This document shows, one piece after another, positions 7,367 to 15,557 of a stretch of 64,000 bases of DNA. The stretch's first letter is position 1. The number at the start of each line of letters is the position of its first letter. The notes beneath the pieces were generated by a model, which did no database searches, was not told the origin of the DNA, and was given only the letters and a program-made list of their open reading frames with translations. Made by a program: the position numbers and the translations under genes. Origin of the DNA: Methylobacterium cerastii (lineage in GTDB: Bacteria; Pseudomonadota; Alphaproteobacteria; Rhizobiales; Beijerinckiaceae); NCBI RefSeq assembly GCF_022179125.1, contig NZ_BPQG01000010.1, forward strand, positions 1 through 64,000, read 5' to 3'.

Positions 7367-7548
7367 CCGACCGCACCATCCAAGAAAGGCTGCGCCTGGC
7401 CGCCGAGCCGGACTGGCAGGGATTCCCACAGTTTGGAAGGCGGACAGCCGAGCTCCTGCAGGAAGCGGCCGCCGAGATCGAGAGCCTTCGGATCGCACTC
7501 GACGCTGCGGTGTCCCTGCTGAACGAAGGGGAGCGTGTGGAGCCATGA
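7363..7548 (+). CDS. Small helical protein, 61 aa
   Basis: The ATG at 7363 overlaps the previous stop by 4 bases and the stop overlaps the next start by 4 bases. The protein is mostly helical (RRTAELLQEAAAEIESLRIALDAAVSLL), consistent with a short coiled coil. This shape is common among phage and island proteins of unknown role. No enzymatic motif is visible. Confidence 0.55.
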   Translation: MTDRTIQERLRLAAEPDWQGFPQFGRRTAELLQEAAAEIESLRIALDAAVSLLNEGERVEP

Positions 7549-7946
7549 CCGAACGCACCGAAAACTGGTGGGTCCGAGTCCGGCACGAGGACGGCTCGCC
7601 CGGCGGGATGCAGCTTGCCGAGGTCGACTTCGAAGGAGACGACCCGCGACAAGCGCGCTTCATGGCCACGTGCGCGTCCCTGGGGTCGGATGAGATGGCG
7701 GGCCTCACCCTCGTCGAGCAGGTTCACCCGCCCGGGCGCGCCCTGACCATGGAGGCGATCCACCAGGCGGTCGCCGCATCCTCCCTGCATGGCACCGGCT
7801 ACGTCGGGCGATTGCAGGCCTGCGAGGATGAGAGCCTGGACGAAAACCTGGAGCCGATCAGCCGGGCGATGTTCACGCTGATCGACGGATACTTCGACCT
7901 GCAGCGCGTCGCCGAGATCCTCCAGGGCAAGGAGAATCAGGCATGA
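7545..7946 (+). CDS. Small acidic hypothetical protein, 133 aa
   Basis: Start and stop both overlap neighbouring genes by 4 bases. The N-terminal third is likely beta (NWWVRVRHEDGSPGG, then LAEVDFEGDD), the rest helical with many acidic residues. The phrase HGTGYVGRLQAC echoes the TGYVIDEAIELL region of the 6869-7366 product, so the two may share a domain. Function unknown. Confidence 0.55.
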   Translation: MTERTENWWVRVRHEDGSPGGMQLAEVDFEGDDPRQARFMATCASLGSDEMAGLTLVEQVHPPGRALTMEAIHQAVAASSLHGTGYVGRLQACEDESLDENLEPISRAMFTLIDGYFDLQRVAEILQGKENQA

Positions 7947-8170
7947 TGCTCGCCAACATCATCGAGGGACTCGGCATCCTGGCAAAGCACTTCACTGAGC
8001 TCGCGGACTACAAGTCCGGGTCCGATCAGTACCAGTTCAACGTCTGCGCCACCGACACGCCACTCACGACGGATGAGGTGGCGCGGATGGATGATTTGGG
8101 CTGGTTCCAGCCGGACGCGGAAGAGGATGAGGCATACGACCCGAGCCAGGGATGGTCGTTCTTCACATAA
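7943..8170 (+). CDS. Small acidic protein, 75 aa
   Basis: The ATG overlaps the previous stop by 4 bases. The 75-residue protein is strongly acidic in its second half (WFQPDAEEDEAYDPSQGW). It has an N-terminal helix (IEGLGILAKHFTEL), then a beta-like part (YQFNVCATDTPL) and a helix with DEVARMDDLGW. Small acidic proteins of this size can act as inhibitors or DNA mimics, but nothing specific supports that here. Confidence 0.5.
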   Translation: MMLANIIEGLGILAKHFTELADYKSGSDQYQFNVCATDTPLTTDEVARMDDLGWFQPDAEEDEAYDPSQGWSFFT

Positions 8171-8216
8171 CGCTGAGCAACGCGTCACCGAGATCCTGAA
8201 CCGAGGGGAGCCCTGA
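8127..8216 (+). CDS. Possible 29-aa peptide
   Basis: An ATG at 8127, with GGAAGAGG just upstream, opens a 29-codon frame that starts inside the preceding gene and ends EILNRGEP, immediately before a possible ATT start of the next gene. The end reads like a normal helical C-terminus. It is too short to judge by composition and is listed only because it would fill the otherwise unexplained 8171-8218 gap in this tightly packed operon. Confidence 0.25.
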   Translation: MRHTTRARDGRSSHNAEQRVTEILNRGEP

Positions 8217-8299
8217 GCATTACGAATCGCGAGATCACCACCAACGGGTGGACCGTCGACGACCATCGGCGAGCCGAGCAGATCCGAACGGACCGCGGC

Positions 8300-8536
8300 A
8301 TGGCGCGAACGGTCATCTTCGACGAGGTCGACCCTGAACCGTGGAAGGGTGCTCTGACGCCGGGGATCGCGGCCCTGACCGTCGAATGGAACGCGGTGCA
8401 GGCCGCTACCCTGACGCCCGATCAGCAGCGTGCCGTCAATCGCGGGGCGCACCTCGCGGTCTTCGGCACGGAGCCGCCGGCCGGGGAGCCAATCGATTTC
8501 CGAAAGGCGTTCCCCGGCGGGGTCATCGTGCTCTAG
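8300..8536 (+). CDS. Small hypothetical protein, at least 78 aa
   Basis: From the ATG at 8300 this encodes 78 residues (MARTVIFDEVDPEPW). No good ribosome site precedes that ATG. The frame is open further upstream, and an ATT at 8219, preceded by GAGGGGAG at about 9 bases, would add 27 plausible residues (ITNREITTNGWTVDDHRRAEQ...), so the true start may be non-canonical. The protein has no known motif. Its stop shares CTAG with the stop of the convergent gene at 8533. Confidence 0.5.
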   Translation: MARTVIFDEVDPEPWKGALTPGIAALTVEWNAVQAATLTPDQQRAVNRGAHLAVFGTEPPAGEPIDFRKAFPGGVIVL

Positions 8537-9309
8537 GCCTCGGGCGCGCCGTGCGGGTGGAACCGCCGCCAGTTGATGTGAGCCCGGGGCGCGTCCGTGC
8601 CCGCCTTGTAGAGGTCATCCCGCCGCTGGTTTAGCGCCTCGATGGCCGCCCGTGCCTTCTCGTGCGCCTGCACGGATTCCTTCAGGCCCCAGAGCATTTC
8701 GTCCGTGATGCCCGAGGCCTCCTCGAACAGGCCGCGGATACGGGCGTCGTCTTCCCTCGTTCGGCACAGACCGTCGATCAGCGAACCCCACTCACCGGAC
8801 GTGCACCGTTCATCCGTGCGGAACTCGGCCAGGTCCTCGACCAGGACCTTCATGTCCTCCTGGGTCGGTTTCCGCCCGCCGCCGCAGCCGGAGCTCATGC
8901 CGCAATTTCCCAGGCTGTCGTGCCAGGCGGATAGATTGGTCCTCTCTCCGTCGGCCAAGATCATCTCGCGCCTGAGGTGGGCGCGGTCGTCGGCGGTCAA
9001 CTGCTCGACGACGTAGTCCCCGACGTAACGGAGCGAGGTACGCTCCCTGATACCGGAGCGGGACATCCAGGGCGCGCTGCCCCACGACGGATGGGGCATG
9101 CGGTCGAGCGCGTCCTTCAATCGCCGCATCTCGATCCCGCGCCGCAGGAGGTCCGACGGTGTCGAGACCGCCCCCCGGCACTCCATGATCTGTGCATCCC
9201 GCTCGACTTGCCAGGGCTGCCTGCTCTCGGATGATGTCCAATACGAATAAAAGTTCTCCTCCCAGAAAGGAGGTCGCATGGAGATCGGCACGCAGGGGTA
9301 AAGTGACAT
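8533..9309 (-). CDS. Island hypothetical protein, about 258 aa, convergent
   Basis: The open frame reaches 9330; ATG codons at 9330, 9309 and 9279 are all possible and none has a convincing ribosome site, so the start is uncertain. The protein is largely helical and charged, with a central Gly/Cys stretch (NCGMSSGCGGG) that could bind metal or act as a flexible linker, and a C-terminal helix (HEKARAAIEALNQRRDDL). The N-terminus is aromatic (FWEENFYSYW). No domain is recognised. It is the only leftward gene in the right half of the island. Confidence 0.55.
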   Translation of the reverse strand: MSLYPCVPISMRPPFWEENFYSYWTSSESRQPWQVERDAQIMECRGAVSTPSDLLRRGIEMRRLKDALDRMPHPSWGSAPWMSRSGIRERTSLRYVGDYVVEQLTADDRAHLRREMILADGERTNLSAWHDSLGNCGMSSGCGGGRKPTQEDMKVLVEDLAEFRTDERCTSGEWGSLIDGLCRTREDDARIRGLFEEASGITDEMLWGLKESVQAHEKARAAIEALNQRRDDLYKAGTDAPRAHINWRRFHPHGAPEA

Positions 9310-9394
9310 GGCACCCTGGATAGGGGGCAATGATTACGTGGAGGTAAGATCCTACGGTTACTCGAAATGGAATCCGTCCCCGGAGGCCATCACA

Positions 9395-9718
9395 GTGAAC
9401 GACACCGAAATCCCGGACTCGACTTGGCTCGCCAAGATCCTGGAAAGCAGCCGCCTCGGGGGCGATCCCGAGCGGGATCATGCCGGCGTCGATGCCGTGT
9501 TCGCCGTCTGGCTGACGGGTGACGCCCAGGAAACCGTGAACGCGCGCATGATCCGCGGCCGGGCCATCGTCCCGGGCAGGCCGGGGATCTCGCTGTCGGC
9601 CGAGGCGGTCACGGAGGCCGCGCAGGCCATCGACATGCAGATGGAGATCGGCGACGCGATGGACGACGGCCCGTCGGTGCCGGCCGCGTGGCGGGCGTTC
9701 ATCGCCGAGGCGGGATGA
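9395..9718 (+). CDS. Last island gene before tRNA-Gly, 107 aa hypothetical
   Basis: The GTG at 9395 has GGAGG 8 bases upstream, so it is preferred over an ATG at 9308 that would overlap the start region of the leftward neighbour and has no such site. The protein begins with NDTEIPDSTWLAKI and has a helical C-terminal half (EAVTEAAQAIDMQMEIGDAM) containing three Met in a short span. No family is recognised. It ends directly at an 11-G tract beside the island boundary. Confidence 0.55.
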   Translation: MNDTEIPDSTWLAKILESSRLGGDPERDHAGVDAVFAVWLTGDAQETVNARMIRGRAIVPGRPGISLSAEAVTEAAQAIDMQMEIGDAMDDGPSVPAAWRAFIAEAG

Positions 9719-9829
9719 GGGGGGGGGGGACCAGCCTCAAGGGCGGCCCAACAGGGCTGCGGCTGGTATCAAACTGGTATCACCGCCCGTCGGGGCGTAG
9801 CGTTAACCAGCTAAGTGCTTGAAGGTAAA
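9719..9829. other. Probable right boundary of the integrated element
   Basis: This gene-free stretch starts with 11 consecutive G (9719-9729), contains the direct repeat CTGGTATC twice within 20 bases (about 9762-9781), and ends at the CCA end of tRNA-Gly. Islands commonly insert at tRNA 3' ends and keep the tRNA intact, as seen here. The matching repeat at the other end would lie left of the window, so the attachment site is inferred, not shown. Confidence 0.4.
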
Positions 9830-9903
9830 TGGAGCGGGCGGCGGGAATCGAACCCGCATATTCAGCTTGGGAAGCTGACGTTCTACCACTGAACTACGCC
9901 CGC
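9830..9903 (-). tRNA. tRNA-Gly (anticodon CCC)
   Basis: The minus strand folds as a cloverleaf: acceptor GCGGGCG/CGCCCGC, anticodon stem TCAGC/GCTGA with loop TTCCCAA (anticodon CCC), T arm with GGTTCGATTCC, discriminator T and an encoded CCA. It is intact. Its 3' end faces the accessory region on the left, consistent with use as an integration target. Confidence 0.95.
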
Positions 9904-10174
9904 GCCGGACCGCGTTTCGGCAGCGCGGCTGGACCATAGCAGAGCCGCCGGCGTTGTCCACGGGTTCGACGTTGCGACGAGGCTGGATCCGGCGGTGGTG
10001 CCCAGAGCCGTCGGCGCAGTCTTGCGCTGTGCCTTTGCCCTCCGCAGACGGTCTCCCTCCGTCCCCTCCGTTCCCATGGCGTCGGCGTTCCACTATCACC
10101 CCTGGACACGTACCCGCGATGCCTGCGGCGTCCGCCTGATTGGGTGGCGCCGGCCGAGGATTGATCCGAGATCC

Positions 10175-10828
10175 ATGGACGCCCCTTCCCCCCAGGCCGC
10201 GCCCGCGGACAACCCCGCGCGGCTGATCCTCGCCTCCGCCTCGCCGCGCCGGCTCGCCCTGTTGCAGCAGATCGGCATCGAGCCGGACGCGCTGCTCCCC
10301 GCCGACGTGGACGAGACCCCGCTGAAATCCGAATCGCCGCGCGAGCTCGCCCGGCGCCTCGCGCGGGCGAAGCTCGCCGCCGCGCAGGGCGCTTTGCACC
10401 TGCACGCACACGGCGCCAGGAGCTGGGTCCTCTCCGCCGACACGGTGGTGGCGGTGGGCCGGCGCGTGCTGCCGAAGGCCGAGGTGCCCGACGAGGCCGC
10501 CGACTGCCTGCGCCTGCTCTCCGGCCGGCAGCACCGGGTGTTCACGGCCGTGTGCCTGCTCTCGCCGAAGGGGGCGCGACGCGAGCGGATCGTCGAGAGC
10601 CGGGTGCGGTTCAAGCGGCTGTCGCAGCGCGAGATGAGCGGCTATCTCGCCTCCGGCGAATGGCGCGGTAAGGCCGGCGGCTACGCAATCCAGGGCTTGG
10701 CCGGCGCCTTCGTGGTCAAGCTCGTCGGCTCGCATTCGGCCGTCGTCGGCCTGCCGCTCTACGAGACGATGGCGCTCCTGGACGGCGAGGGCTTCCCGGT
10801 GCGCGCCGGCTGGAGCGCGATGGCATGA
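10175..10828 (+). CDS. maf: Maf-family nucleotide pyrophosphatase
   Basis: This encodes 217 residues. The family signature SASPRR is at 21-26, DETP near 46-49 and the catalytic region SADTVVA at 87-93. Maf proteins hydrolyse non-canonical or excess nucleoside triphosphates to monophosphates in the cytoplasm. The longer open frame from 9995 is rejected because the family begins close to [10 protein letters not shown]. Its stop overlaps the yacG start (ATGA), an arrangement usual in alphaproteobacteria, where maf-yacG often precede a tRNA-Phe gene as here. The 271-base gap between tRNA-Gly and this gene holds no gene I can see. Confidence 0.93.
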   Translation: MDAPSPQAAPADNPARLILASASPRRLALLQQIGIEPDALLPADVDETPLKSESPRELARRLARAKLAAAQGALHLHAHGARSWVLSADTVVAVGRRVLPKAEVPDEAADCLRLLSGRQHRVFTAVCLLSPKGARRERIVESRVRFKRLSQREMSGYLASGEWRGKAGGYAIQGLAGAFVVKLVGSHSAVVGLPLYETMALLDGEGFPVRAGWSAMA

Positions 10829-11019
10829 GTGCGCCCGCGAAGCTTCCCTCCTGCCCGATCTGCGGAAAGCCCGCCGACCCGAAGCTGAAGCCGTTCTGCT
10901 CGGAGCGCTGCTCGGACATCGACCTCGGGCGCTGGCTGAGCGACCGCTACGTCATCCCGGCCTCGGAGGACGAGGACGACGGCGACCTGCCGCCCGCCCG
11001 GAAACCCGAATCCGAATAG
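10825..11019 (+). CDS. yacG: DNA gyrase inhibitor YacG
   Basis: This encodes 64 residues, the family's usual size. The zinc-binding cysteines are C10, C13, C25 and C29 (CPIC, then CSERC), followed by the conserved [10 protein letters not shown] segment and an acidic tail. YacG binds GyrB and blocks DNA binding by gyrase. It is coupled to maf by a 4-base overlap. Confidence 0.95.
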   Translation: MSAPAKLPSCPICGKPADPKLKPFCSERCSDIDLGRWLSDRYVIPASEDEDDGDLPPARKPESE

Positions 11020-11120
11020 CCGAAAAATCATCGGCCCAGCTTGCGGGATCAGGCTGGACAGGTCGGGGGGCACTGACTATACCCCCGCTCCAGTCGAAGC
11101 CGCCAAGCGGTCCGGCGAAG

Positions 11121-11196
11121 GCCCAGGTAGCTCAGTTGGTAGAGCATGCGACTGAAAATCGCAGTGTCGGCGGTTCGACTCCGTCCCTGGGCACCA
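11121..11196 (+). tRNA. tRNA-Phe (anticodon GAA)
   Basis: It has acceptor GCCCAGG/CCTGGGC, D arm GCTCAGTTGGTAGAGC, anticodon stem TGCGA/TCGCA with loop CTGAAAA (anticodon GAA), a GGTTCGACTCC T arm and an encoded ACCA end. It lies about 100 bases after yacG and may share its transcript. Confidence 0.97.
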
Positions 11197-11270
11197 TCTC
11201 TTCTCTTCCGCTGAAACGAGTCATCCGCCCCTGACCTTCTATGGGCGGCTCTGCGCGTTTCGCCGCCGCC

Positions 11271-11894
11271 TCAGCCGGCTGCCTCCTCAATCTCTTCGCA
11301 CAGCGACGCCGCCGCGCTCAGGTCGTCCGGTGTGTTGACGTTGTGGAACGGGTCGAACCGCGAGACCGGCCATCGCACCACCGTCGCACCGTGGCGCTCG
11401 ATGAAGCCGCCGACGCGGCGCTCTCCGCGTTCGACGTGGGCGGCGCGGAGGTCTTCCCGCAGACGCAAGGGCCAAAGGGCGACGGTGTAGTGTTGCCGCT
11501 CGCCAGAGGCGGCGAGCACGATCGCGGCCTTGTCCCGGGCGGCGGCGAGGCGGGCGATCAGGTCGTGCGGCAGGAACGGCGCGTCGCCCGAGACGCTGGC
11601 GACGTATTCGACGTTGGGATGGAACGCGGCGGCGTGGTCGAGCCCGGCCAGGATGCCGGCGAGCGGCCCGGGATGGCCGGGGACGCCGTCCGGCAGGATT
11701 GGTCCCGGAAAGCCCGTGAACCGCGTCGGATCGCCGTTGGCACTGAGGGCCACTCCAGACGCGCATTGCGGCGCGAGCCGTTCGGTCACGCGTTCCAGCA
11801 GGGTCCGCCCGGCGAGCGGGAGCAAAACCTTGTCGCCGCCGCCCATGCGCCGGGCGAGGCCGCCGGCCAGGATCAGGCCCAGGACCGGCGGCAT
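11271..11894 (-). CDS. mobA: Molybdenum cofactor guanylyltransferase MobA
   Basis: This encodes 207 residues starting MPPVLGLILAGG. The nucleotide-binding signature LILAGGLARRMGGGDK is at 7-22, with GDAPFLP further on for metal and substrate. MobA transfers GMP from GTP to molybdopterin to make the bis-MGD cofactor of DMSO-reductase-type enzymes such as formate dehydrogenases, relevant to a methylotroph. The ATG at 11894 is 7 bases after the mrp stop, so mrp and mobA are cotranscribed. Confidence 0.92.
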   Translation of the reverse strand: MPPVLGLILAGGLARRMGGGDKVLLPLAGRTLLERVTERLAPQCASGVALSANGDPTRFTGFPGPILPDGVPGHPGPLAGILAGLDHAAAFHPNVEYVASVSGDAPFLPHDLIARLAAARDKAAIVLAASGERQHYTVALWPLRLREDLRAAHVERGERRVGGFIERHGATVVRWPVSRFDPFHNVNTPDDLSAAASLCEEIEEAAG

Positions 11895-11901
11895 CACGGG
11901 G

Positions 11902-13041
11902 CTACTCGAACACGATCTTCGGCGCGGCCCGGCCGGCCGGCGCGGCGTTGAGGTTGTCCCAGAGCTTGGCGGCGATCTCGCGGTAGACCCTGGCCTGCGG
12001 TCCGTCGGGCGCGACCGCGACGACCGGCTGGCCGGCATCCGACGATTCGCGGATCGTCATGTTCAGCGGCACCTCGCCGAGGAACGGCACGCCGAGGCGC
12101 TGCGCCTCGATCCGCGCGCCGCCATGTCCGAAGATGTGCGATTCATGGTTGCAGTTCGGGCACACGAAGGTCGCCATGTTCTCGATCACGCCGAGGATCG
12201 GCACCGCGACCTTCTTGAACATGGTCACGCCGCGGCGCGCATCGATCAGCGCGAGGTCCTGCGGCGTCGAGACGATGACGGCGCCCGACAGCGGCGTCGC
12301 CTGCGCCATGGTGAGCTGCGCGTCGCCGGTGCCCGGCGGCATGTCGACGATCAGCACGTCGAGCTCGCCCCAGAGCACGTCGCGCAGCATCTGCGTCAGC
12401 GCCGACTGCACCATCGGGCCGCGCCAGATCATCGCCGTCTCCGGCTCGATCAGGAAGCCGATCGACATCACCTTAAGGCCGTAGCCTTCCATCGGCTCCA
12501 TGCTGCGGTTGTCGACCACCTTCGGCTTGCCGGAAAGGCCGAACAGCTTCGGCACCGAAGGCCCGTAGATGTCGGCGTCGAGCAGGCCGACCTTCAGGCC
12601 CTGCGCCTTCAGGGCAAGTGCGATGTTGCAGGCGGTGGTGGACTTGCCGACGCCGCCCTTGCCCGAGGCCACGGCCACGATGTGGCGAACCCCCGGCAGG
12701 GCCGGACCCTGGCCGGGAGGCGCGCCTGGCCGCGGCGGAGCGGCGGTGACCGGGACCGGCGCCGCCTTGCTCTGCTCCGGCATGCCGGGCCCGCGCTCGG
12801 ACGTGAGGCTGGCGAACACGCCGGACACGCCGGGCATCGACAGGACCTTGCCCTCGGCCGATCGGCGGATCGGCTCGAAGCGGGCGGCCTCGCTCGCGTC
12901 GATGAGGATCGAGAACATCACGCGGTTGGTCGGGTCGACCACCACCTGCGAGAGCCGGCCGGAAGCCGGCAGCGTGGTTCCGGCGGCATCGATGGTCACG
13001 GCCTGCAGGGCAAGCAGTACGTCGTCTCGGGTGATCGCCAC
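11902..13041 (-). CDS. mrp: Mrp/ApbC iron-sulfur cluster carrier ATPase
   Basis: This encodes 379 residues from a GTG at 13041 with AAGGAG 8 bases upstream; the longer frame to 13248 is non-coding in character. The N-terminal 85 residues are a MIP18/DUF59-like domain, then a Pro-rich linker and the P-loop ATPase with GKGGVGKS at 127-134. The cluster-binding CPNC is at 294-297. Mrp carries [4Fe-4S] clusters to apoproteins. Pairing with mobA fits maturation of molybdenum and Fe-S enzymes. Confidence 0.94.
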   Translation of the reverse strand: MAITRDDVLLALQAVTIDAAGTTLPASGRLSQVVVDPTNRVMFSILIDASEAARFEPIRRSAEGKVLSMPGVSGVFASLTSERGPGMPEQSKAAPVPVTAAPPRPGAPPGQGPALPGVRHIVAVASGKGGVGKSTTACNIALALKAQGLKVGLLDADIYGPSVPKLFGLSGKPKVVDNRSMEPMEGYGLKVMSIGFLIEPETAMIWRGPMVQSALTQMLRDVLWGELDVLIVDMPPGTGDAQLTMAQATPLSGAVIVSTPQDLALIDARRGVTMFKKVAVPILGVIENMATFVCPNCNHESHIFGHGGARIEAQRLGVPFLGEVPLNMTIRESSDAGQPVVAVAPDGPQARVYREIAAKLWDNLNAAPAGRAAPKIVFE

Positions 13042-13171
13042 GGTCTGGCTCCTTCGCCGGGTCCGGCGGCTCGAGATCTCGAAAGGGATGGTTCCGGCCC
13101 ATGTAAACAGCCGGGCCGGAAACGCCAGCCGCAGCAGGCACGACGCCGTGCGGCCCCTGTGCGCAGGCGAT

Positions 13172-13196
13172 CGAACCAACCGATGCGTCATCCGTT
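13172..13196 (+). promoter_or_regulatory. EcfG-like promoter candidate for the stress flavoprotein
   Basis: CGAAC (13172-13176), 16 bases, then CGTT (13193-13196): one mismatch to GGAAC-N16-CGTT, the general-stress promoter of alphaproteobacteria. It lies about 70 bases before the ATG at 13266, whose product belongs to the general stress protein 26 group. Confidence 0.4.
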
Positions 13197-13265
13197 GTGA
13201 CACGACCGCCGGCGCGGGCGGCAGGGAGAGCCGACGCGCCGTCACCATCTGGAGAGACCACTGCG

Positions 13266-13769
13266 ATGCATCAGGGCAACCACCGCGACCACGAGGGCGC
13301 GAAGAAGCTGTTCGAGCTGGTGAAGGACGTGAAGGTGGCGATGATGACCACCGCCGACTCCGACGGCACGCTCAACAGCCGTCCGATGTGGAACAACGAC
13401 ATCGACGAGAACGGCGACCTGTGGTTCTTTACCAAGCTGCACTCGCCCAAGACCGCCGAGATCAGCCGGGACAACCAGATCAACCTGTCGTACTCCGACC
13501 CGTCGAGCCAGACCTACGTCTCGATCGCCGGTAAGGCCGAGATCGTCAGCGACCAGGCGATCGTCGACGCCAAGTGGACCGAGAGCCTGAAGACCTGGTT
13601 CCCGAACGGCAAGGACGACCCCGAGGTCGCACTGCTCCGCATCCACCCCGAGCAGGGCGAGTACTGGGACAGCCCCAACAGCAAGATGCTGCACCTGTTT
13701 GGCTACGTGAAGGCCACGCTCACCGGCGAGAGCCCGAAGACCGAGACCAAGAAGGTCGACCTGGCCTGA
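13266..13769 (+). CDS. Pyridoxamine 5'-phosphate oxidase family protein (general stress protein 26-like)
   Basis: This encodes 167 residues. The ATG at 13266 has GGAGAG upstream. The split-barrel flavin-binding fold is shown by KVAMMTTADSDGTLNSRPM, DLWFFTKL and INLSYSDP, then a C-terminal part with LRIHPEQGEYWDSP. Members bind FMN or F420-like cofactors; most are of unknown substrate and many are stress-induced. An EcfG-type promoter candidate upstream and a terminator downstream suggest a single-gene transcript. Confidence 0.9.
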   Translation: MHQGNHRDHEGAKKLFELVKDVKVAMMTTADSDGTLNSRPMWNNDIDENGDLWFFTKLHSPKTAEISRDNQINLSYSDPSSQTYVSIAGKAEIVSDQAIVDAKWTESLKTWFPNGKDDPEVALLRIHPEQGEYWDSPNSKMLHLFGYVKATLTGESPKTETKKVDLA

Positions 13770-13801
13770 GCGATCCGTCCAGATCGCATCTGAGCCATCG
13801 C

Positions 13802-13835
13802 AGGCGGCGTGCTCCCACCGGGTGCGCCGCCTTTT
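13802..13835 (+). terminator. Rho-independent terminator after the stress flavoprotein
   Basis: AGGCGGCG (13802-13809) pairs with CGCCGCCT (13825-13832) and is followed by TTT then C. It sits 33 bases after the stop at 13769. Confidence 0.85.
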
Positions 13836-13926
13836 CGTTGCGCGGAGCGGCGACCTCCGTTGACACCGGTGCGTCGGTCGTGCGCCCTCCAGGCTTCGCG
13901 TCGTCCGACCCTAAGGCTTCCCCCAC

Positions 13927-15222
13927 ATGCTCGATCTCGCGCGGCGGGTGCACAACCACAATTTCGGTATCGACCCGATCGTGCGGTCACTGCTCGACAC
14001 CGATTTCTACAAGCTGCTGATGGCGCAGACGATCCTGCGGCGGCACCGCGACGTGGCGGTGACCTTCGGCATCAACAACCGCACCACCCGCATCCGTATC
14101 GCCGACGAGGTCGATGCCGGCGCGCTCCGCGAGCAGCTCGACCACGCCCGGTCCCTGCGTCTCTCCCGCGGCGAGGCGACCTGGCTGCGCGGAAACGCCT
14201 TCTACGGACGCCGCCGCATCCTGTCGGCCGACTTCATCGCGTGGTTCGAGGGCTTCCAACTGCCCGAATACCATCTCGAGGCGCGCGACGGGCAGTACGA
14301 GCTGACCTTTCACGGCCCCTGGGTCGAGACCACGATGTGGGAGGTTCCGGCGCTCGCCATCCTCAACGAGCTGCGCTCGCGCGCGGTGCTGCGCAACCTC
14401 GGCAAGCTCGACTTGCAGGTGCTGTATGCGCGGGCGATGACGCGGGTCTGGGAGAAGATCGAGCGTTTGCGCAAGCTTCCGGACCTGTCGATCGCCGATT
14501 TCGGCACCCGCCGCCGGCACGGCTTCCTGTGGCAGGATTGGTGCGTGCAGGCGATGGACGAGGGCCTGGGGTCGAAGCGCTTCCTCGGCACCTCGAACTG
14601 CCTGATCGCGCTACGCCGCGAGGTCGAGGCCGTGGGCACCAACGCGCACGAGCTGCCGATGGTCTACGCGGCCCTCGCCGAGGACGACGCGGCGTTGGCG
14701 CGGGCACCCTACGACGTGCTGCGCGACTGGCAGGAGGATTACGAGGGCAACCTCCTCGTCGTGCTGCCCGACACCTACGGCACCACCGGCTTCCTCGCCG
14801 GCGCGCCCAACTGGCTGACCGACTGGACCGGCATCCGCATCGACTCGAAGGACCCGATCGCGGGCGGCGAGGAGGCGATCGCGTTCTGGCGCTCGCGCGG
14901 CGCCGACCCGCGCGAAAAGCTCGCGATCTTCTCAGACGGGCTCGACATCGACACGATCGAGCGGATCCATGCCCATTTCCACGGGCGGCTCCGGATCGGT
15001 TACGGCTGGGGCACCCTGCTCACCAACGACTTTCGCGGACTGGTGCCGGACGGGCGGCTCGATCCGGTTTCGATCGTCTGCAAGGTCACGCATGCGGACG
15101 GGCGCCCGACGGTGAAGATCTCCGACAACCCGACCAAGGCACAGGGGCCGGCCGACGCCATCGCCCGCTACAAGCGGGTCTTCGGCGTCGGCGAGCAGGA
15201 CGCGATGGCGGTCGTGGTCTGA
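13927..15222 (+). CDS. pncB: Nicotinate phosphoribosyltransferase
   Basis: This encodes 431 residues, the usual length. It has [13 protein letters not shown] at 22-34, the [11 protein letters not shown] segment, FGTRRRHGF with the active-site His, and [11 protein letters not shown] in the C-terminal part. The enzyme makes nicotinate mononucleotide from nicotinate and PRPP with ATP, the salvage route to NAD. It stands alone between a terminator and a 335-base gap. Confidence 0.95.
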   Translation: MLDLARRVHNHNFGIDPIVRSLLDTDFYKLLMAQTILRRHRDVAVTFGINNRTTRIRIADEVDAGALREQLDHARSLRLSRGEATWLRGNAFYGRRRILSADFIAWFEGFQLPEYHLEARDGQYELTFHGPWVETTMWEVPALAILNELRSRAVLRNLGKLDLQVLYARAMTRVWEKIERLRKLPDLSIADFGTRRRHGFLWQDWCVQAMDEGLGSKRFLGTSNCLIALRREVEAVGTNAHELPMVYAALAEDDAALARAPYDVLRDWQEDYEGNLLVVLPDTYGTTGFLAGAPNWLTDWTGIRIDSKDPIAGGEEAIAFWRSRGADPREKLAIFSDGLDIDTIERIHAHFHGRLRIGYGWGTLLTNDFRGLVPDGRLDPVSIVCKVTHADGRPTVKISDNPTKAQGPADAIARYKRVFGVGEQDAMAVVV

Positions 15223-15557
15223 CCGGAAAGCGACGCCGCCAGACCTCCCCCCAACACACCTCATTTTAAGGTGCGGCCGTGAAGCGGGCGCCTCGAAGGA
15301 TACCTCCAGGATCCGCATGAACCCTGGAAGGCTCCTTCAAGGCCCGCTGACGCGGGCAATTCAGGATGAGGCGGCGGGTCGGATGCCGTGATCAGGGATC
15401 GGACGCATCGTCCCCCCGGCGTCTGTCAGCAACGAGCGGTTGAAACCTTTTTGCCCTCGGCTCGATCCGCGCCTGCGTTAGCTGATCGCCCACAGCCCGG
15501 TCGCCGCGTCCGAACAAACGCAACCGATGTGGCCGGCTCAGCAGGGACGGAGGCACC
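15223..15557. other. Gene-free stretch of 335 bases
   Basis: No open frame with coding character or recognisable RNA lies here. There are short imperfect inverted repeats near 15290-15345 (TCCAGGAT and CCTGGAAGG-like segments). The end holds GGACGGAGG, the ribosome site for the next gene. No confident promoter was found. Confidence 0.4.
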
